From Pratylenchus scribneri (lineage: Eukaryota; Nematoda; Chromadorea; Rhabditida; Pratylenchidae), in contig JAQSEB010000031.1 of NCBI GenBank assembly GCA_030063045.1, positions 1,550,001 to 1,614,000 on the forward strand: a DNA stretch of 64,000 bases, read 5' to 3'. Numbering within the stretch: position 1 is the stretch's first letter; the number at the start of each line of letters is the position of its first letter. The notes below the pieces were generated by a model. It was not told the DNA's origin and made no database searches. It saw only the letters and a program-made list of their open reading frames with translations. The position numbers and the translations under genes are program-made. This document shows, one piece after another, positions 10,875-21,500 of the stretch.

Positions 10875-13648
10875 TTATACGGCTGAATTATTAATTTTTT
10901 CTATTTCCTCCATTGGTTTCACCAAAAACGATTCATCATCTGCTGAATTGTTGTTTTTCGGCATTTCAACATTATTGCCTTGACGTTTTCCCATTGTACC
11001 AAGTCCGGTGACCTATAATTGAAATGAATATAGGAAGAAATGCATAGAATTTTTCAATTTTTACCAATGGTGATTTAGCACGGCGCGATTGTGTCAGTGG
11101 TGTTGTATTCATTGGTGGCAATTGTCCAGCAGAAGTCACCGACTTTCGAAGTTTTGTTGTGCCATTTGGAGAAGATATTTCTTTCAGTTGCTTTTCAACA
11201 TCCCCATCTCCGTCAGAATTATGAATAAATGCCGATTGGGCGTGATTTGTTTTCTCATGAATCCTAATAAGCCGATTATTATTAATACAATAATGCCATT
11301 GCCCATTGCTCACATTAGATCGTATGAATTGTTGAATGAACAATGACAAATGGGGCAAACCACTTTCATTCCTTCCTCCCCCTCCTCGATATTTTTTACA
11401 GTTTCATTTGATTGGCCGTCAATGAATTCCAGTGTGGGCGGTGCAGTGTAATGATTTCCATTTGCCATCAGCAAAGTTGTAGGGGATGCAGTTCCACTGA
11501 TGGCACGGAGAAGGGAGGAAGGGCTGAATGGGGGATGAGGTGCAGTGGCCAAAAGATGAGGCCGTAAACGATGATTATGATGACCGTCGATTGGCTCTGC
11601 TCCCGGATAAACCAATGCCCCAGGCCCATAGGCAGTTGGCTACAACAAAATTGATGAATGTTTGAATCCATCATTTAGGCCAACCTTGTATGTATTTTGT
11701 CTTGAATATCCATCCATCAATGGGTCCATTTGCCGTTCCCCGTTAATGCCACCTTCCTCTTCCTCATCTAATTCCTCCCCTAACCCATTATTCATTGTTC
11801 GCCGCATTTCCGGCACCTTTTCAGAGTTTGGCGAATTGCTGGTCGTCAAATGGCCAGTCTGGGTGGATGAAGTCGAACCCGTAGTTTGGATCAACCAATG
11901 AAGACGCAAAAGTTCATTCAGCAATTCATAGGTGACCCTCCCCCCAATATGTTGCCGAATAAAATGGAGGAGAAGGACTCCATCGGGTCGAAGTCGAGTT
12001 TGAACGAAACGGGTCAATTCCCGAGTACCAAAACCGCGAAGCTATAATGAATATTAAAGGGCAAAATGGATTTCCTATTAAATTCTTGCCTTTTGTTGCC
12101 TTTTATTTATGTTCCTTTTCACAAATTCGGTGCGTAAACTGGCCAACATCAAAATTAGCAAATAATAGAAAAAATTGATCAAAGTGACGATGCCGACAAG
12201 CAAAAGCCAAAAATGCAAGAAGAAATATAGCCTTGAATGAGGGATTGAGGGAATTGGAGAATGGATTGAAGGCACAAACTTTTCATTGATTAAATTGAGC
12301 ATAATTACACATTGAATTGTGTGCCGATGATTGTTAGCCAAAAGTCGAACCGAAAAATCGCAGAGTATTTGACGGGGGAAAACCGCCGATTCCTGCCATT
12401 CTTCGCCACGCAACAAGGCCAAAAAACTCTGATAATGAAAAGGGGGAGGGGGAAATATTCATTTGAAAATACCAAATTAGTCTTCTATTTATAATTTTAT
12501 AATTATATTTTTTCAATCACTAATTATTAGTCCTAATCTAATGCTCCTGGCTTTTTAGCCGGATGCCTAAGCCTCCAGTTGCCCAATGAACGAGATAGGG
12601 ATAAAAGGTGAACATGACTTTAAATTATTCTTTATTAATTGTGCGGAATATTTTATAATAATGTGAAGGGTAAAAAGCATTAAGAGAGGAAAAAGGACTG
12701 GGTTTAAAAAGGCAGATTGGGGCAATATTTGATTGATAGGAAGAAGGGGCAATTTGGCAAAAGTTGTGGGTACAGTAGGATGGATAGGAAAGGCCCTTAG
12801 GTATTGTTGGTATTGTTACTAATAAATTCTATTGGGCCTTGAAATGGGTCAATTAAAATTTATTTGGTCCAATTATTGTCTAAAATTCTCACCTCCCACG
12901 CCCAGCTGTGGTATTTTCCGCCCAAGAATCTGTTGAGCAAAATCAATTGGCCAAAACAATTTAGCACATAAAGTAATTTTATGGCCAAATAAAGAAGAGT
13001 AGCATTCAGTCCGGAGAGGCTATGTCGACGACCATTTTCTTTCCAAAAAATGTTCAACTAATTTAAGGAGAAGGAATAATTAAATAGAATGAATTTCTTT
13101 TGGTTTAACTGTGTCACTGAGGAATGCGGCCAATCCTTCCACTTCCTTTTCCCTCTGGGCCCCATGAAGTGCTCGGCTTTTTCCCGCCTCTGCCAACATT
13201 GCACGCGGATTTATGGCCGTTTGTTTGTGAAGCATGTTCCAAAGCCAATTTGGGAGCCAGAAAAACAAAGCTTGAATTGCCAATGCAACGGGTACCCAAC
13301 TAATGAGGGAATTGAAAAAAATAACGAATATTGGGGAAAGGACCGATAATAGCTGATTTGGTCATGGCGATTTGCCAATTCTGTGGGCACTTCTTGCTCC
13401 AATGGGACAAAATATGAATTGGCGATGAAGCAGTAATTCTCGGCATATTTTTCCCAACTACTTTTGAATTCATTCGGCACCCAACATTGAATTGGCGACC
13501 CAAAATATTGTTTTGCAGAAATGGCCAGTGAGAAGAAGGCCAACAAAAGGGAAGTACAATAATAATTGAGCCAATCGACGGAATCGGCAACGGATTGAAC
13601 TTTCACAATGCGTTGGATGTAGGTGGACAGGAATGGGATGCCCAACAT
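10875..13648 (-). CDS. Innexin (gap-junction channel) with extended tail carrying a C2H2 zinc finger
   Basis: Innexins form invertebrate gap junctions. The start MLGIPF at 13646-13648, the first membrane segment (LLLAFFSLAISAKQYFGSPI), QCWVP with paired cysteines, YYRWVPVALAIQ (intron after TATTATCG), the second segment FFWLPNWLWNML, LLYVLNCFGQLILLNRFLGG, the segment FFLHFWLLLVGIVTLINFFY and RPDGVLLLHFI all follow innexin order and spacing. The second loop, four membrane segments and cytoplasmic termini are present. The tail is much longer than usual. After LLNELLRLHW come about 200 residues, low-complexity and acidic, that cross introns at about 11641-11686 and 11264-11313. The last splice joins CPICHCSFNNSYDLM to IHEKTNH, giving a complete C-x2-C-x12-H-x4-H finger. 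The frame then stays open to VKPMEEIEKINNSAV and the stop at 10875-10877. The ATG is six bases after TTTTATAG, a possible trans-splice site. Confidence 0.9.
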
Positions 13649-14797
13649 TTTGGGCTATAAAATATTAAATGAAGTTTGAATGAAATTGGTGGAAAAAGAA
13701 CAAAGGGGAATTTAACTAAAATGAAATATTGGATATTAATTGAAGATGCCTTCAGGGCAAAATGGATTGGGAATATAATTGCCTCGGGCAATCTTCATAA
13801 ATAAAACTCTAAAATGGCTTAAAATTGAATGAATTCCTCACTGATCAATCTTTTTGGGATCATATTTTCATTTTTTAATTCCGAATTGATGCATTTTAAA
13901 TGGAATTGAAGGAAAGGCCGTAGGCCATGAAAGGGATGAGAAAAATGGCAGAGGGAATGAATGTTAAGAAGAAACCAACGGCGGTGGATGATGACGTGTT
14001 TTTGATCGGAAGGATGCTCATCATCATTAGCCATTCTGGGAAAAAAGCCAGCTAATATCCATTTTTGCTAGGGAAAGATCGATGGAAGGACTTTGGGCAC
14101 CAAAAAGAGGTTTTTTATATTTTGGAGGTCAAAATGAGAGGAAGAAAATGGATGGAATATGAAAGCAAGCAATGTACGGAATGAGGAAGAAGGGGTCATC
14201 GATGAGGAAGAGGAGGAGGAGGATGAAGGGTTGACCTCCTATTTGCCCAAAGCCCTACTAATAGCATAGGACATAGACGGGAATTGAATGGACGAATGGA
14301 GGGAAGAGAATTGGATGGTGGTCAAAATAGTGTTTTGGTGGGCGAATATGAGGGATGGACGCGCAATGGAAGAATCAGCAAATTTGCATTGGAAAATAAT
14401 TCAAAGCAAAAGAAAATTTGGCAAAAAATAGGAAATTGAAAGATGAATTGTGCCATTGAATGGTTGGGTGATTATGGCCAAAAAATGGACAAAAGATATG
14501 AAGGCATTTGTCCTAAATTGTTATTCCACTTGCAAATATTATACATATATTAACTTCATTTTTTGATTTTTGCTTAAGTACTTATTGTTGTTTTATTTTG
14601 AGTCGACTTTTTGTAGATGTCAAAAATCGTCCAAATTGGGCAATGGCTGAGTAAACTATGAATGAAAAATGGGGAGAATTGGGCTGGCACCGAGATTGGT
14701 TATTTTTCGGCCAAAACAACAACAAAAAAACGAAAATGTTTCCTTTAAAAGGGAGAATATTGATGGTCAATCAAATTCACTCAAAATCGCCCAAAAA
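13649..14797. other. Intergenic region between divergent innexin and ShKT-protein genes
   Basis: No convincing gene is seen in these 1.15 kb. A minus-strand ORF at 13819-14034 is short and lacks family features. The stretch lies between two divergent start sites, so it probably holds both promoters. A GAGGAAGAGGAGGAGGAGGA purine run is at about 14202-14223. Confidence 0.5.
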
Positions 14798-15495
14798 ATG
14801 TCATCAATTTTCATGCTTTTGCTTTTCCCATTTATTTTTCCCACTTTTGTGCGTTCATTCATGCCACCGCCTTTATTCGGCAAGTTCTTCCCTTTTGGAT
14901 TTGGACGGCAATCTTCATTCCTTGCAGGTCAATGCCCGCCGGCCTTCTATCCCGATGGATGTTTGTTTTTTAATTCCTTTTTGGGTTGATTATATAAATT
15001 CCAGCTTGTGCCATTCTCCATCTTTGCGTTGATCCCCACGAACGATGTTTGAACGGAATTTGTTGTGAACCCGTCGAAATGTTCCCTTCAATGCCATTTG
15101 GCTATAGTTAATCCCCCTCTCCAGATTAAATCCATTCATTCCTCATTCCATTCAGATTTTGGTATGCCATTGCCCGCCACTCATTTAGGCCAAATTGGCC
15201 AGGAATTGATCCCACCAAGTTGATCACCTCCAATTCAAATCCATATTCCCTCCTCATTTCACAGGGGCTTGCATGGATTTTGAGGAGTCCTGCATTCAAT
15301 TCGCCCAAATGTGCAGATTGCCGGTCCAATTCCTTATTCAAATTTTCCCCCAAATTTTATTTTCAGTCGGTCGCCGAAGTTTGCCTTCGAACTTGTGGCC
15401 ATTGCTTTGGAGGATTCAATTTTGCCGGTCCATATGCCCCCTATGGAGGAATTGGTGGCCCTGGGGCATGGATGCCACCATTTAATGGAAAATAA
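14798..15495 (+). CDS. Small secreted cysteine-rich protein with EB-like and ShKT domains
   Basis: Five exons (14798-14960, 15005-15106, 15156-15218, 15265-15323, 15367-15495) join in frame. The first encodes a signal peptide (MSSIFMLLLFPFIFPTFVRS). The second supplies a cysteine cluster, CPPAF...GSCAILHLC...RCLNGICCEP, of the type seen in nematode EB/lustrin-like modules. The last two encode CMDFEESC...MCRLPSVAEVCLRTCGHC, a six-cysteine ShKT domain ending in the signature TCGxC. A Gly/Pro/Ala-rich tail follows (GGFNFAGPYAPYGGIGGPG). ShKT proteins are common in worm secretions and cuticle, usually without known targets; nothing here shows a toxic role. The start follows a short AT-rich leader. 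The model depends on small exons and needs cDNA support. Confidence 0.7.
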
Positions 15496-15800
15496 ACCCT
15501 CCCAAAAAGAAGCATATTCCTCTTGAATAATTAATTGTGGATGAATTGAATTGAATGAGGATGAGGGGATGATGATGCTGGAATGGAATGGAACATTCAT
15601 TCATTTTGCTTACATTATTATTTTTTATTAATCTCATCTTCCTTTTGTTCATTCCCCTTTTGTGTTTGTGTATATCCACTTCATCATAATCATCATTTAT
15701 TAAAACATTTTTGCGCTCATCCAATTCCAATTGAATATTCTTCTTGCAATTCCCCCACAATTCATACATTCAAACATAATTTAATAATTTCCATACAAAA

Positions 15801-16940
15801 ATGATCATTTTCCTCATCATTTTTCCCTCCATCCTTGCCAATTTCCACCAATCCCCTTCCACCTCCACCTCATCAATTCATCGGGACCATTTCCACCTTT
15901 TCGAAGATTATGCCGATTTTGAGGATTTGTTGGCATTGGTTGAAGGTAAAAAGGAAAATATTGATGCGAAAATATTATTGGATTAAAGAGGATATCCGAA
16001 CGCATAAAATCCCCTCAAAACCATTTTGGTCAGGGGAAAGTCGGGGAAAAATTCGGCCATCAATTTCATTTCGAGGTGCTCGCCAATTTGGCACAATCAA
16101 CTTCGACCCCTCAACCCGTTTGTTTTTGTTTCCCAATTCAATTCCCAAAGGGCATATCCACTCATATTATTAGGGAAACGTCGAAGCGAAGGCCGATTCC
16201 CAGTTGGCCTTTTTCCCAGTGTCATTCAGGATTCGTCGCCGCCTTCTTCCATCACCGTTCGTTCCGGCCGAATATTCCCTTCGCCACAAATTGTCCAACG
16301 GTTCAGGCCACCCGCTGAATTGCCCGATGGCCAAATTCGTGTGGAAGGTTGGACCCAATTTTATCATTCTCTGATTAATTCACTTTTGACAGCCTCATCA
16401 CTCCAAAGTGAATATCCGGAATGGTTGGCTTTGCATGCCGGTGGCAGTCGCCTTCATGGCCCAATTCGTGCCAGATCATATCGGGAACTCCTTTTGCACG
16501 CCCTAAACCGGGCCCAGGCTGAATTAAGCCGACGGCATCGACTTTATTCGGCCGGGGGCGAAAAAAGGAAAAAGAAGTTGATTGATGGAGAAAGTCGGAA
16601 AAAGAAGAAAGGAAGGGAAAAGCAAAATTGTGGAAAATGTAATTGGCGAATGACAAGGACAACAAATGGTGGAAAATGTTGTTCATTGAATGGAAATAAT
16701 GGAAAAGAAAGAATAAGGGAAAAATTGAAAGGAAAAAACATTGGAGAAAATGAGAAATTCGGCAAAAATGGAAGGAAAAGGACAAAGCAAGGAGGAAAAG
16801 TGGCCGGAATTGGTGCAACCAAAAGTAGCATATTATCCTTCACAATAACAACAACAATGCCAACAACATCATCAATCCAACAAAAATGGACAAAAACAAC
16901 AACAAAAGAAGGAGGATTATTAGGGAGGATGGCTGGTTGA
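15801..16940 (+). CDS. Secreted protein or propeptide with furin-type RKRR site (unrecognised)
   Basis: The ATG at 15801 begins a signal peptide (MIIFLIIFPSILANF), then a Ser/Thr/His-rich stretch and acidic EDYADFEDLLALVEED. Introns about 15946-15986 (GTAAAAAGG to ATTAAAG) and 16118-16174 (GTTTGTT to TATTATTAG) keep frame. The second one creates STRKRRSEGRFPVGLFPSV. RKRR is a classic proprotein-convertase site. Downstream are PPAELPDGQIRVEGWTQFYH, then SRRHRLYSAGGEKRKKK and a Lys/Asn-rich tail to the stop at 16938-16940. This layout suits a processed secreted precursor such as a neuropeptide or growth-factor-like protein, but no known peptide motif or amidation signal stands out. It ends 155 bases from the facing odd-skipped gene. 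Confidence 0.55.
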
Positions 16941-17094
16941 TGGGAAAATAAATAAACAAACTTAAAAATGCCTCATTCATTTATTATTTTCATTTTTACA
17001 TTCATTTTGTGTATAAAATTGGATAATGAACACATTAAAATTGACAATATAATATTGCTAATATTATTTATTTATCCCATTCTCATTAATTCAT

Positions 17095-18592
17095 TCATTT
17101 TTGTTGCCTTCCTTGAATTCGTTGCTGTTTCAATTTGCTGGCATTTTTCCTTGGTGGCAACTCAAGATTCACACCATGGTCACGTTGACGATGGACAATA
17201 AGGGTTCGGGATTGGCAAAAACCTCGGGAACATTCCAAACATTTGAATGGCTTCTCTTTGGCATGCGTAAATCTGGGAAGAATGGAGAATTTGTAAGGAA
17301 AATGTTCCACTTGATGAGGGGGATCCCTATACTAACTTGTGATCCCGAAGATGGTCTTGTCGTCGAAATGATTTATCGCATTCATCGCAAGGATAAGGCC
17401 GTTCATCCGTGTGCGTTCGTTCGTGAATTCTACAATAACATTTTTAGGGGAAATGAAATGGGAAAGGAATTGAGGACTGACAGCAAATTGTAGGATTTGG
17501 TGAAATGCCGCTGGCAATATCGACAAATGAATTGTTTTCGTTGGCGACGACCTCCTCCATGCCGTTTAGTGGGAGCCGAAGGATGCAAAAACCTGCAAAA
17601 ATATAAGCCAATTGAATTATTTGGTAATTCTTTAAAGGTTTAGATGGAATTGACTTGAACATATTCAATGAAAAATGGATCATAAATCCTCTATTAGTGG
17701 CCACCTCTATTTGAAGTGAAGCCACCCTTTTGTAGCTCCTCTACGAAATTTAATAGCCCCGGGACTACTATAGAGGATTTACGGTAGTCTATTTATTAAC
17801 CCACCGGATTGCTGAACTTTATCCAACTAAAATTGTTTTACCAAGGTTGATTTGGAGGATGATTGGGCATTGTTGCCGTCCTATTATGCATTGAATGTCC
17901 TGAATTGTTTGCTGTGGCTGCAGCCGTTGCAATTGTGACGGCGGCATCAAAAAGTGAAGTGAATGTGCCATTTTGGCTAGGATCATTCCCTTTTATGTCC
18001 TTTTCTTCTCCCATTTCCTCCTCCATTGACTTTTCCCCTTCTTCATCAATGCAGGAAGCAACAATGGCCGAAAAATCAAATTTTTTGGTCTTCTTTTTCA
18101 TAGGGGATAATTTCAATCCAATATTCCGTTTTGACCCATCAATTTGCTGGCATTGGCTTTTTTGCTGCTGAAAATATGAAAATGAATGAGGCCAAAAATT
18201 GGTAGGTAAATTGGGCATTTAATTCACTAAAATCGCAATGTCCCATTTCCCCTATGCCACCATTTCCCCCAGGGGCAATTGTTTAATGCCAAAACCTGCT
18301 GTTGTTGATTTGTTTGCTCTATTCGGGTCCCCATTCCCATTCCCAGCATTAATCGAAGTAAATTTTGTTGTTGATTTTGATGAATTTGGTGAAAATTTGG
18401 AGGTGGGAAAATGCCATTCGAATGATTGGCCAAAAAAGGAGTTGAGGTGGCCGGAGGATGACGGAATGGGATGGGCGGGAATAATGGGAAATGGGCACGG
18501 AAAAATTGGGGAAAAAGTGGTGAAGGAGGAGGCAGGGGAATTGAGGGATTTGAGGCCATTGGAATTGGCAAATGTGCGCCGGGGAAAAGCAT
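17095..18592 (-). CDS. odd: Odd-skipped family C2H2 transcription factor
   Basis: Three adjacent C2H2 fingers are assembled from three exons. Finger one is [15 protein letters not shown] then IHERTH. Finger two is [21 protein letters not shown]. Finger three is [22 protein letters not shown]. The linkers TDERPYP and AKEKPFK and the words [14 protein letters not shown] and GFCQSRTL are specific to Odd-skipped/OSR proteins, which pattern gut, joints and kidney-like organs. Upstream exons (17838-18218 and about 18230-18592) encode Pro/Gln/Asn-rich and acidic sequence with [15 protein letters not shown]. The listed start, MLFPGAHL at 18590-18592, comes right after a TTTTCAG. That site could be a trans-splice site or the acceptor of a still earlier exon. 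The stop is at 17095-17097. The finger part is sure; the N-terminal part is less so. Confidence 0.85.
17682..17781. mobile_element. Short MITE-like inverted-repeat element in odd intron
   Basis: The left end reads TAAATCCTCTATTAGTGG and the right end, read backwards, TACCGTAAATCCTCTATAGT, so the ends are imperfect inverted copies about 100 bases apart. The element at 26674-26752 has the same end words (CCGTAATCCTCTAT) and a similar internal AGCCCCG. It probably lies in an intron of the odd-skipped gene. Confidence 0.4.
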
Positions 18593-21500
18593 CTGAAAAT
18601 GGGAAATTGATGGATTTGGGAGGATTTAGAAACAATGGCATAAATCTATTTTATGAATGGCAAAAACATTTTGTAAATCATTTCAATTTCCACCCATTCC
18701 CTGCTCCCAAATACGGTCAAAATTATCAGCAAAATGTGGAATAATAATAAAGAGGGAGAATTGATGCCTTGGCCCAAAGAAGAAGCCATCCCTCTCCAAT
18801 TTGCCTCCATCCTCCGGTTGTCAGCTAGCCTCCTCCATTTCCCCATAAATTCGATGATAAGGGGAAGGAAGCATTGGTGGAGGGCCACTGGCCGATCGGA
18901 GGAGGCCATCGTCAAAATTAATTGCCAAAAATGGGTTTGCTGCCTTTCCTTTGCCCCTTTTCCCATTTTTTGCCTCTTTTGCCCTTTTCAAAAGGCCGCC
19001 GCCTTTCCCAGCCACCATTTCATTTTTGGGCCCAATTTCCGGCTACCCAATTCACCCATTCCTTTCCCTGGGCCGGATGCTTCCGCGCGTATGCATAATC
19101 AAGAGGGGCGGCCATTTTTGGGATTGGCAAAAAATGAATGATGCGGCTGGCGGGAATCCGAGGAAAATTGCTGGGAATGGGGAGGAGCAGGAGGGAGAAT
19201 ATTATATTTGAAGAGGCACAAATTGTGGGCCAAAATCACGCAAATTTGGGGGGGGGGGGCAAATTGGCTGTGACAAATGGCAGTGGCGGCAATTCTTTTT
19301 GATCCCTCCCAGCAGAGGAGGGAAAAGAAAGCACACGTTTTATGGTCAAAATAATATTTAGGAATGAAAGTGATAATTACCAAAAGAAAGAGGGGGATGG
19401 AATGGAATGGAATGATGGATGGGGCCTGAAAATGATTGATAAATTGAATCCAAAAGGATTAGATAATTGGCCAACAAATTAATATCAAATGGCATTCTTT
19501 CCTTATTCCATATTGAAGGAATCTTCCTTTTTTAAATTGAATAGATGAATTGTTGGATTCTGAAGAAGTTTTTATTTTTTGCCTTTTTTGCTTTTGGCGC
19601 TCCTGTGGGGCAATAAAATTGGGCGGAATGAAAGGAAGAAGGAATCGGCGGGAATGAAGGGAGGGAGAGGAGGGGTGGAAGCAAAGGCAAATGTTTCATT
19701 CGGTAGTTTTGGTTGGGGGGAGGAAGTCGCTCGTCGCTGATTGGCTGGCTCTTTGGGCCACCAACAAAGAGGGAAGGAAAGTGAATGTGCCGGCAGCAAT
19801 AATAAAAGGGAAAGAAAGGAATGGGGAGAAGAGGAAAAGTTTTGTAGTGGCTTCAAGTCAAGGAATATAATCAGTTTTGGCATAATTACAAATATATGAA
19901 TAAATATTACCAATTTGTCAAAAATATTTTATGCTTTATTCCAATTAATTTATTTTATATTTTATTTGTGATAAATTCAATGGCCTAGAAATGCTAAAAA
20001 TGGAATTGCGCGTTTGATTTAATTTTTGAATGAATGAATTTGTTAATTAACTATTTTCTTCTATATTTTGAATTTTTAATAAAATAAATTCCATCCATTG
20101 AATTATTTATTTCCCTTAATTTATTTCTCTTTGATGAATCAAATTTTTGCCACTTTTTTGGACTCCTTTTATTTTGATGAGATTGAGTGCCGACCATCCA
20201 AAGGTTCAATTTCCCTCTTCTTTTAGTCCAAATTCAGGCAAATTGCCCCGCAATTCTCCATTTCCAATTCCTTTCCTCGGGTTTATGACCGGGTTGACCC
20301 TCGGCAAATTGGCCTAAAGCAAAAGGGAAGGAGGAGGAGGACCATTTTTGGTAAGCAAAATGATTGGGTGATGGGCATCAAAACGCCATTCAACTACCAA
20401 AAAGCAATCAAAACCCGTTAAAATCATCATTCCATCGACACATTTTGGTCCTCACTTTTTCCCCTTTTTGGGAAAAGCCGAAAGGTGTTGCCGCCACCCA
20501 ATCGTCGGGAATGGAATTTTATTTGGTGGGGAAAGGAATGGAAATTCAAGATAAACTATTTGTGGGAAATTGAGGGATGGACGGGCATTTTGGGGGGGGG
20601 GGGCTTATTCATTCAGTTTTCGAATCAAAATAAAAAAGGGCCAATTCTTTGGAGGATTGTCAAAACCATTCAAAAATGCGCAATTTTGAGCCTTTTTTGG
20701 TTAGCCAAAATGGCAAAAAAACTGATGAATTTTGAATGGGAAAATGGATGAATTGAGAATGAAAAGGAGGGAATGGCTGATTGGATTGGCTCCCCCCCCC
20801 CCCCTTTTGGCCATATTCATTCCATTCATTCATTCAATTCACACTTTTCCCACAAATGAATGGGCCCATTCCCTCCTTCCCTTCATTGAATAGTGACAAA
20901 AAATGGAGGAAAATGCGATGTTGGTTGAGTCCAATCAGCCAAACATTTTGTGAATGTGGAGGGGGAGGTGATGGTTACAGTAGTCAAATGAAAAGCCAAA
21001 AGAAAGTTTATTTGGCCCAATATTTGGCCAATCTGCGGAAATAATCTCGTCGATGAGTAATCCCTTCCCTATTATTTCCTTCCCCATTCATTCAAATCCG
21101 CTTAAATGGAGGCGAAGATGACTCTGAAATGATCAACAGAGTGAATTGGGAAGGAAATGGAACGGAAGAAGATCGGGGGGACAAAAATGATGATGATGAC
21201 TCCATTTGGCTAGTCCTCCATTTTGGTGTAATAAATTCTTCCCCAATTGTTTGTTTGGGATTTAGTATTCAAAATGGCCATCATCCATCCATCCGGCCCA
21301 TCCAATCCACAAAACATTCCCTTCCTTTTTAGGGGAGAATAGGCGGCCAAATAAGTGCCAAAAATGGGAATTGGCACATCATCAAATGCCTTTTTTGATT
21401 GGCCTTTTGTCGGTTCATCTGAGAGACAAAGGCATTCAAAATTGGCACTCAAATTGCCTTTATTCCCATTTTGAACTGTTTATTGCCGAAACAAAGAGGA

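Noticed and set aside
16026..16560. Neuropeptide Y/F-like peptide in PPAELPDGQIRVEGWTQFYH
   Set aside because: The proline-rich start and helix look similar, but the required C-terminal RxRF/Y-Gly amidation signal is missing.
16026..16940. Single unspliced 304-codon plus-strand ORF (starting VRGKSGKN)
   Set aside because: Its first 50 codons read through the intron at about 16118-16174. The signal-peptide exon joins in the other frame and gives a more sensible protein.
17101..17493. 130-codon plus-strand ORF
   Set aside because: It is antisense to the zinc-finger exons of the odd-skipped gene, whose fingers match the family word for word.
18734..19141. 135-codon plus-strand ORF above odd
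   Set aside because: Phe/Pro-rich composition with overlapping open frames on the other strand (18821-19018); no motif or splice support.
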